DNA from: Ignavibacteria bacterium UBA2373 | GTDB lineage: Bacteria; Bacteroidota; Ignavibacteria; Kapaibacteriales; UBA961 | Direction: 5' to 3' | DNA: 40,221 nucleotides | Assembly: GCA_002344005.1 (NCBI GenBank) | Contig: DDTD01000099.1 | Location: forward strand, 1 to 40,221 | Shown: piece after piece, positions 34,618 to 40,221 of the stretch | Layout of the letters: the number at the start of each line of letters is the position of its first letter | Position numbering within the stretch: the stretch's first letter is position 1 | Position numbers and translations under genes: made by a program | Notes under the pieces: generated by a model | Told to the model about the DNA's origin: nothing | What the model saw: the letters and a program-made list of their open reading frames with translations, nothing else | Databases searched by the model: none

Positions 34618-34752
34618 GTGTTAATATTTTGCTGATAAATGAATCGGAATTTTTGTAGATTTTGGTAATCTGTAACAAGACTAAACCGTTCTGCTACCAG
34701 CATTAAACATTGAAATATAATTAAGTTTAAGTCATCGTTTGGAGGCATCTGC

Positions 34753-36813
34753 GTGAAACAGACGTGGTCTCGTTATCTCATTATTTTTGCACCACTTGTG
34801 ATTGCCGGCATATTGCTTTGGCCCACATTTAGGTCATATCAGCTCGGCAAGGAAAAAGCTGCCGCCGAAGCGAGTAAAGATACTGTTCGTATCAACAACT
34901 TCATACGCGACAATGGCGAAAGCTATCGTAATGCAAAAAACAGCAGTGTAAAACTCGGGCTGGATTTGCAAGGTGGTATGTATGTAATGCTTGAGGTGGA
35001 CATTGTCAAGCTCATCGAAGAATCAGCATTGCGTGAATCGGTTGATGAAACATTTGCTAATGTTATTGCCAAAACAAAATCCGAAACAGAAAATACGGAT
35101 GACAATGTTTTGGAAGTGTTCCTTCGAAACTTCAAAGCTATTGCCGAACCCAAGGGGCGTTCTTTGATTTCATACTTCGATATTGGGGACAGCAAAGAAA
35201 TATCCGACGCAACCATTGTTGATAAACTTAAACGTGACATTGACGATGCTGTCAATCAAGCAATGGAAGTTATGCGTCAGCGCGTGGATAAATTCGGTGT
35301 ATCCGAAGTTTCAATCCAAAAGCAAGGTGCACGACGTATTGTACTTGAATTGCCGGGCGTTTCCAATGAAAAAGAAATGCGCGACTTGTTATCGGGAACG
35401 GCTCGTCTTGAATTTAAGTTGGTGCGCAATAACCAAGATATCGTTAAAGCTTTATATGCTGCCGATAAAGTGTTAGCACCAAAAAATCTTGCAGATGCTC
35501 TTAAAGACACGACGAAAAAAGATACAACGGTTGTCGCCACAGCAGCAAACACTGATTCAACAAAGGTTGATTCAACGAAAAAAGATTCAACAGCAACAGC
35601 CGCCGCTGCCGATACTACCAATCCTTATGCAAAATTGCCGAAAGATCAGCAGGCAAAAGCATATATGGCAGATCACAAAGTTTCGACATTATTACAAGTT
35701 CTTTTCAAGAATGGTAATCAGTATATTGATGCAACCACTCAAGGTGGCTTCTTTATGACAGGCAATATACCTAATGGTGATTATCTGTTCTTTGCAACAA
35801 GATCCGGATTCGATCAATTGATGCAACTGTTATCAACTGACCGCTTGAAAGGTGTGATGCCGGCTGATTTACAATTAGTCCGTGCAGCAAAGCCGGAGAA
35901 CACCACTGAAAAATCTATGGATCCTACCTATCAAGTGTATTGCGTAAAACGCGAAGCCGAATTAACCGGTGATGCAATTACGGACGCTATACCCACATTT
36001 GATCCTATGGACAATCGTCCGGTGGTTTCTATGCAAATGGATGTTGATGGGGCAGAACGCTGGGCGGCAGTCACAGGCGCAAATATCAAAAAGCAAATTG
36101 CTATTGTTTTGGATGATCAAGTCTATTCGGCTCCGGTCGTGCAAAATAAAATTCCCAATGGCAGCTCACAAATTTCAGGTATGGCAGATGCGAAAGAAGC
36201 AAATCTCCTTTCTGTTATTCTTAAAGCCGGTGCTCTTAAAGCGCCTGTGAAAATAGTAGAAGAACGCGTTGTGGGACCATCACTCGGTGAAGATAATATT
36301 CAATCCGGCATCAATGCAAGTCTTTTTGCTGTGCTTTTAGTTGTTGCATTTATGGTTCTGTATTATCGTACAGGCGGCTTGGTTGCAAACTTAGCCGTTA
36401 TTATCAATGTTCTTTTAATCATCGCCGGACTTGCTGCTTTAGGTGGTACTTTAACTTTACCGGGTATCGGTGGTATTATCTTGACGATTGGTATGGCTGT
36501 GGATGCAAACATTCTGATTTTTGAGCGTATTCGTGAGGAAATACGTCGCGGTCGCGGTATGCGTTCAGCAATTGATGAAGGATTCAGTAAAGCACTTTCC
36601 GCTATTGTGGACTCCAACATTACAACTGCATTGACCGGTATTATTCTCTATTTCTTAGGCACCGGACCTATTCAGGGTTTTGCCTTAACTTTACTCTTAG
36701 GTATTGCCACAACACTGTTCACGGCAATTATCGTTTCCAGAGCCATGCTGGAATTAACAATGCCTGAAAATGGTAATTATAATTTTGGTCAACCTAAAGA
36801 TATCAATGCATAA
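34753..36813 (+). CDS. secD: Protein translocase subunit SecD
   Basis: The 686-aa protein starts at a GTG with a strong ribosome site (GGAGG, 34740-34745). It has TM1 (about 8-25), the first periplasmic region with LGLDLQGGMYV (about 68-78), and five C-terminal membrane segments (about 515-675). GPSLGEDNIQSG and the RND-type GMAVDANILIFERIREE (about 584-600) are conserved. SecD uses the proton gradient with SecF to help move proteins through SecYEG. The periplasmic part carries a low-complexity Thr/Lys/Asp/Ala insert at about residues 251-289. It is separate from secF, unlike the fused SecDF of many Bacteroidota. Confidence 0.96.
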   Translation: MKQTWSRYLIIFAPLVIAGILLWPTFRSYQLGKEKAAAEASKDTVRINNFIRDNGESYRNAKNSSVKLGLDLQGGMYVMLEVDIVKLIEESALRESVDETFANVIAKTKSETENTDDNVLEVFLRNFKAIAEPKGRSLISYFDIGDSKEISDATIVDKLKRDIDDAVNQAMEVMRQRVDKFGVSEVSIQKQGARRIVLELPGVSNEKEMRDLLSGTARLEFKLVRNNQDIVKALYAADKVLAPKNLADALKDTTKKDTTVVATAANTDSTKVDSTKKDSTATAAAADTTNPYAKLPKDQQAKAYMADHKVSTLLQVLFKNGNQYIDATTQGGFFMTGNIPNGDYLFFATRSGFDQLMQLLSTDRLKGVMPADLQLVRAAKPENTTEKSMDPTYQVYCVKREAELTGDAITDAIPTFDPMDNRPVVSMQMDVDGAERWAAVTGANIKKQIAIVLDDQVYSAPVVQNKIPNGSSQISGMADAKEANLLSVILKAGALKAPVKIVEERVVGPSLGEDNIQSGINASLFAVLLVVAFMVLYYRTGGLVANLAVIINVLLIIAGLAALGGTLTLPGIGGIILTIGMAVDANILIFERIREEIRRGRGMRSAIDEGFSKALSAIVDSNITTALTGIILYFLGTGPIQGFALTLLLGIATTLFTAIIVSRAMLELTMPENGNYNFGQPKDINA

Positions 36814-36826
36814 TTAGGAGAAAACA

Positions 36827-37792
36827 ATGCAATTTTTACATGGAACAAACATAGATTTTTTAGGTAAACGTAAAACCTTAATTTACTTTTCATTAATCAT
36901 CAATGTCCTTGGGATAGTTTTACCATTAGTCCTTGGCTTGAAGTTCGGCATTGACTTTACCGGTGGTACCGAAGTCGGTGTGGAATTACCCGGAAAAGCT
37001 AATGCAACAGCGGAAATTCGTGAAATAGTCGAAAAAGGCGGTATATCAGGTATAGAGATTAAATCATTCGGGCGTGATAATCAATATTTAATTCGTGTTC
37101 CTACTGATGCGTATGGTGCAGGTGTGGATGTGCGAAATACAGTAGAGGAACGCTTGCAGCAAAGTATGTCCGCAGAAACCGTCAAAATATTAATGGTGAA
37201 CAATATTGGTGCAAAGGTTGGAAGTGAACTACGTACAGCAGCGCTTATTGCCGTCGTGCTTGCAATTATTGCTATTATGCTTTACATCGCTTTCCGTTTT
37301 GAATTTACCTTTGGTATTGGTGCTGCCGTTGCTATTATACATGATGTATTGGTAACCTTAGCATTTGTCACCATATTCAGCAAATTGGGTATTCTCAATT
37401 TAGAGATGAACACTGCTATGATTGCGGCATTTTTGACTGTTATTGGTTTTTCTGTCAATGATACTGTGATTATTTTTGACCGCGTTCGTGAAAACCTTGA
37501 AAAACATAAAGCAATGAATTTGATTCAATTGATGAATTTAAGCATCAATGAAACATTAAGCCGTACTATTAATACCATTACGACAGTAGTGTTGGTGCTT
37601 CTTACCATGACACTATTCGGTGGAGAAGGACTTCAAGGATTTGCATTTACTATGCTTATCGGTATTTTAACCGGTGCATATTCTTCAATTTATATCGCAA
37701 GTGCATTTGTTATCTGGTATATTCAAAATGTACAGAAAAAAGACATTGAAGGCGAATATGAAAGTCAAAAATCACGCTTAGCCAAAGCATAA
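36827..37792 (+). CDS. secF: Protein translocase subunit SecF
   Basis: The 321-aa protein has TM1 (about 16-38) then KFGIDFTGGTEVGV, a periplasmic loop, and five C-terminal segments with GFSVNDTVIIFDRVREN (about 205-221), which mirrors the SecD proton-path motif. It forms the SecDF complex. The gene lies 13 bp after secD with an AGGAG ribosome site between them. Confidence 0.96.
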   Translation: MQFLHGTNIDFLGKRKTLIYFSLIINVLGIVLPLVLGLKFGIDFTGGTEVGVELPGKANATAEIREIVEKGGISGIEIKSFGRDNQYLIRVPTDAYGAGVDVRNTVEERLQQSMSAETVKILMVNNIGAKVGSELRTAALIAVVLAIIAIMLYIAFRFEFTFGIGAAVAIIHDVLVTLAFVTIFSKLGILNLEMNTAMIAAFLTVIGFSVNDTVIIFDRVRENLEKHKAMNLIQLMNLSINETLSRTINTITTVVLVLLTMTLFGGEGLQGFAFTMLIGILTGAYSSIYIASAFVIWYIQNVQKKDIEGEYESQKSRLAKA

Positions 37793-37815
37793 TCATTGAT
37801 TATTGAGAATTATAT

Positions 37816-38160
37816 ATGAAATCGGTAACTCATCCATATAATGGCAATACTAAAGTAGCAGTCATTGAATTAGCTGACCAAGTAATTGGTGGAGTTGATG
37901 CAATGGATTTTACGGCAAGTGTTACGGCTATTATTCGTGAGGGTGGTAATCATATTATTCTCAATATGCATAATGTGGAAATAATCAATAGTTCGGGCTT
38001 AGGTATGATTGTGGCTGCACATACGAATGTAAGAAAGCATGGTGGCATGCTGACTTTGGTCGAAGTGCCGCTGCGCGTCAATAAATTATTAGAAATGACA
38101 CAATTAACTTCAATATTTACGATAATGCCGACTATTGCAGATGCATTGCAACGGAGTTAA
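37816..38160 (+). CDS. STAS-domain protein (anti-anti-sigma factor-like)
   Basis: The 114-aa protein is a single STAS domain of the SpoIIAA/RsbV type, with the phosphorylation motif EIINSSGLGMIVAA (Ser59/Ser60). Such proteins bind a serine kinase/anti-sigma partner when unphosphorylated. No kinase, phosphatase or sigma gene is within the window. It sits 23 bp after secF and before a terminator, so it may share the secDF transcript. Confidence 0.88.
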   Translation: MKSVTHPYNGNTKVAVIELADQVIGGVDAMDFTASVTAIIREGGNHIILNMHNVEIINSSGLGMIVAAHTNVRKHGGMLTLVEVPLRVNKLLEMTQLTSIFTIMPTIADALQRS

Positions 38161-38207
38161 TAACAAAAGTATTACTAAGATCAAAAATCTTCTACTTCAA
38201 AAAGTTA

Positions 38208-38238
38208 GCTCCGGTTTACTGTAAATCGGGGCTTTTTT
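38208..38238 (+). terminator. Terminator after the STAS gene
   Basis: GCTCCGGTTTA pairs with TAAATCGGGGC (two G-T pairs) around a 3-nt loop, followed by six T. Confidence 0.75.
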
Positions 38239-38268
38239 ATGGACTGTCAATTGTATCGGAATAAAATT

Positions 38269-39546
38269 ATGAGTGTGAAAATAATCGTTGGCGCACAATG
38301 GGGCGATGAAGGTAAAGGAAAAATCGTTGATTTATTAAGTGAAAAAGCCGATATCGTCGCACGCTATCAAGGTGGAGCAAATGCCGGACATACCATCGTT
38401 GCCAATGGAACAAAATACGTATTGCATTTAATACCTTCGGGAATTTTGCAAGATGATGTGCAATGCATTATTGGAAATGGTGTGGTGATTGACCCCGTCG
38501 CACTTATGGACGAAATTTCTATCTTGGAATCGCTTGGTATCTCAATAGACGGACGTTTGTTTATCAGCCACAAAGCGCATGTGATTATGCCTTATCATAA
38601 ATTACTTGATAAAGCAAAAGAAGAAAGTGCCGGAGCATCCAAATCAATCGGAACAACCGGACGCGGCATTGGACCATGTTATATTGATAAATTTAACCGT
38701 ACAGGTATCCGTATTGTTGATTTACTCGATAGGGACAATTTTGCAGAAAAATTACGCGCCAATATTGCTGAAAAAAATCAAGTCTTGACAAAAATTTATG
38801 ATCAAGAGCAACTTAATGTTGAGCAAATTGTGACCGAATATTTAGAATTTGATAAAAAAATAGACCCATATATTACCGATACGACATTACTTCTCAATAA
38901 TGCCGTGCGTGAAGGAAAAAATATTCTCATGGAAGGAGCGCAAGGCGCACTCTTGGATGTTGATCACGGCACATATCCTTTTGTGACAAGTTCCAATCCT
39001 ACAAGCGGGGGAGCATGCACCGGATTGGGCGTGCCACCGACTGCTGTTGATTCCATTATTGGAGTAGTAAAAGCATATAGCACAAGAGTAGGAAACGGAC
39101 CCTTCCCTACGGAATTACATAATGACATTGGCGAACATTTACGTAAAAATGGTCATGAATTTGGTGCAACAACCGGCAGACCACGACGCTGCGGATGGCT
39201 TGACCTTGTTGCTTTGAAATATTCGGTCATGGTGAATGGTATTACGGAAATAGCTCTCACCAAAATGGATGTCTTAGATGATTTCCCGACTATTGATATT
39301 GCGGTTGGATATATCAATAAAGGAAAAAAATTAAAATCATTTCCTGCCGATTGCGATACACTTGATAATCTTACATTGGAATATGTGACTTTGGACGGTT
39401 GGAATCAATCTCTTGCTCCTTGCAAACATTATGACGATTTACCCGAAAATGCCAAAAAATATATACAATTTATAGAAGAGTTTGTCGGCGTGCCCGTGAG
39501 CATTGTCTCAACGAGTCCTGACAGGGAAGCTACAATAGTACGCTAA
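38269..39546 (+). CDS. purA: Adenylosuccinate synthetase
   Basis: The 425-aa protein starts MSVKIIVGAQWGDEGKGK, with catalytic Asp13 and the GTP-binding loop. It has GANAGHT, KSIGTTGRGIGP, EGAQGALLDVDHGTYPFVTSSN, and RPRRCGWLDLV. It joins IMP and aspartate using GTP, the first step from IMP to AMP. An open frame from 38239 overlaps the terminator's end and adds residues not seen in the family, so 38269 is preferred. It stands as a single-gene unit. Confidence 0.97.
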   Translation: MSVKIIVGAQWGDEGKGKIVDLLSEKADIVARYQGGANAGHTIVANGTKYVLHLIPSGILQDDVQCIIGNGVVIDPVALMDEISILESLGISIDGRLFISHKAHVIMPYHKLLDKAKEESAGASKSIGTTGRGIGPCYIDKFNRTGIRIVDLLDRDNFAEKLRANIAEKNQVLTKIYDQEQLNVEQIVTEYLEFDKKIDPYITDTTLLLNNAVREGKNILMEGAQGALLDVDHGTYPFVTSSNPTSGGACTGLGVPPTAVDSIIGVVKAYSTRVGNGPFPTELHNDIGEHLRKNGHEFGATTGRPRRCGWLDLVALKYSVMVNGITEIALTKMDVLDDFPTIDIAVGYINKGKKLKSFPADCDTLDNLTLEYVTLDGWNQSLAPCKHYDDLPENAKKYIQFIEEFVGVPVSIVSTSPDREATIVR

Positions 39547-39565
39547 GCCATTGTTCTTTATCAAG

Positions 39566-39592
39566 CCCATGAAATTTCATGGGTTTTTTTTT
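39566..39592 (+). terminator. Terminator after purA
   Basis: CCCATGAAATTTCATGGG is a perfect 18-bp palindrome (39566-39583) followed by nine T. Confidence 0.85.
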
Positions 39593-39615
39593 GACCAAAA
39601 GTATGAGTCTGCATC

Positions 39616-40068
39616 ATGATTATACTACTGCTATGCATGGGGCTTATTATCGGGATTGTATGTATGGAGTTTCTTTCATATATCATTCACCGATTTATTA
39701 TGCATGGATTTTTATGGAATATTCATAAAACCCATCATAAACACGGGAAAAATTTCTTTGAATTAAATGATGTGTTTAGTCTCTTTTTTGCTTTGGTATC
39801 CATGTGCTTGAGTATTGTGGGTTATACCAATGGTGACTATTTTCTTTTCGGTATCGGCTTCGGGATAATTATCTATGGATTTCTTTATTTTTTTATTCAT
39901 GATATACTCATCCATAAAAGAGTAAAAATATCCGTCCGTACGAAGAATCGTTATATACAACACATTATCCATGCACATAAAATACATCATTCTATGATTG
40001 ATAAATTTCCAAGTCAGTCATTCGGATTACTGTGGGTTCCTTATAAATACCGAAAAAACAGAGGTTGA
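39616..40068 (+). CDS. Membrane di-iron hydroxylase, beta-carotene 3-hydroxylase (CrtZ)-like
   Basis: The 150-aa membrane protein has about four hydrophobic segments and the His clusters of the fatty-acid-hydroxylase superfamily: HRFIMH (about 25-30), HKTHH (about 37-41), HDILIH (about 95-100) and HAHKIHH (about 117-123). The spacing and length fit CrtZ, which hydroxylates the rings of beta-carotene to zeaxanthin. A sterol- or fatty-acid hydroxylase role cannot be ruled out. No other carotenoid gene is in the window. It follows the purA terminator closely and probably has its own promoter. Confidence 0.85.
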   Translation: MIILLLCMGLIIGIVCMEFLSYIIHRFIMHGFLWNIHKTHHKHGKNFFELNDVFSLFFALVSMCLSIVGYTNGDYFLFGIGFGIIIYGFLYFFIHDILIHKRVKISVRTKNRYIQHIIHAHKIHHSMIDKFPSQSFGLLWVPYKYRKNRG

Positions 40069-40133
40069 AAATCCAGACTTTCTCGTACTAACTAGAAACA
40101 TATATAGAATAATGAGTTAATAAAATTGAATAT

Positions 40134-40221
40134 GGAAACAATCCCAAAGGGATTATAAGTTTATAGAATTTGTATTTGATGTGATGTTTGGGTTTTTGTA
40201 AACCTATAAGGTTTTGAAAAC
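40134..40221. repeat. Short palindromes at the right edge
   Basis: AATCCC/GGGATT (near 40140-40155) and AAACC/GGTTT around TATA (near 40200-40215) lie in the 153-bp non-coding tail after the hydroxylase gene. The second runs on to GAAAAC and is cut by the window edge, so it may be part of a longer inverted repeat. No gene is seen after 40068. Confidence 0.3.

Noticed and set aside
34491..34748. Minus-strand open frame across tRNA-His and its terminator
   Set aside because: It is antisense to a clear tRNA and terminator.
1..40221. CRISPR arrays, insertion sequences, rRNA and phage genes
   Set aside because: No regularly spaced direct repeats, transposase or integrase motifs, rRNA segments or phage structural genes were seen.

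Overview
The window is low-GC DNA from a Gram-negative bacterium of the Bacteroidota/Chlorobiota (FCB) group. Three things point there. LpxC and FabZ are fused in one protein. The envelope genes run in the order uppS, bamA, skp-like, skp-like, lpxD, lpxC-fabZ. A Bacteroidota-type promoter (TTTG, 20 bp, TAnnTTTG) lies upstream of rplU. SecD and SecF are separate proteins, whereas many Bacteroidota fuse them, so I lean towards a non-phototrophic Chlorobiota-like lineage (Ignavibacteria or Kapabacteria type). That last step is inference.

Layout. At 1-2821 are a truncated secreted c-type cytochrome-domain protein (minus strand), an AEC-family permease and a PQQ-propeller lipoprotein. At 3216-7459 is a two-gene restriction-modification module: a nuclease-methyltransferase fusion overlapping a two-domain specificity subunit, with no HsdR or helicase gene. 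Gene-poor DNA flanks it on both sides, and its base composition looks foreign. At 8264-10057 is a chemoreceptor. At 10132-15788 a minus-strand run encodes an M28 peptidase with a PDZ domain, a lipoprotein-like BamA/TamA-family barrel and an aldehyde dehydrogenase. At 16287-23502 are genes for envelope proteins I cannot assign to a known system: a small Cys-rich exported peptide, a 725-aa single-span membrane protein with a glutamate inside its only membrane segment, two exported proteins that probably end in outer-membrane barrels, and a VWA-OmpA protein. This is the best candidate for an undescribed system.

From 23533 to the end the genes are mostly core ones: rsmD, pth, rplU-rpmA, mdh, uppS-bamA, two Skp-like chaperones, lpxD and lpxC-fabZ, tRNA-His, secD-secF, a STAS protein, purA and a carotenoid-hydroxylase-like membrane enzyme.

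Much of the window serves the cell envelope. SecD and SecF help drive export. Skp-like chaperones and BamA, possibly with the TamA-like protein, insert barrels. LpxD and LpxC make lipid A, FabZ serves fatty-acid synthesis, and UppS makes the undecaprenyl carrier lipid. The 16737-23502 genes look like clients or specialised parts of this envelope. Coordinates come from reading the sequence directly, no database search was possible, and product names rest on recognised motifs.
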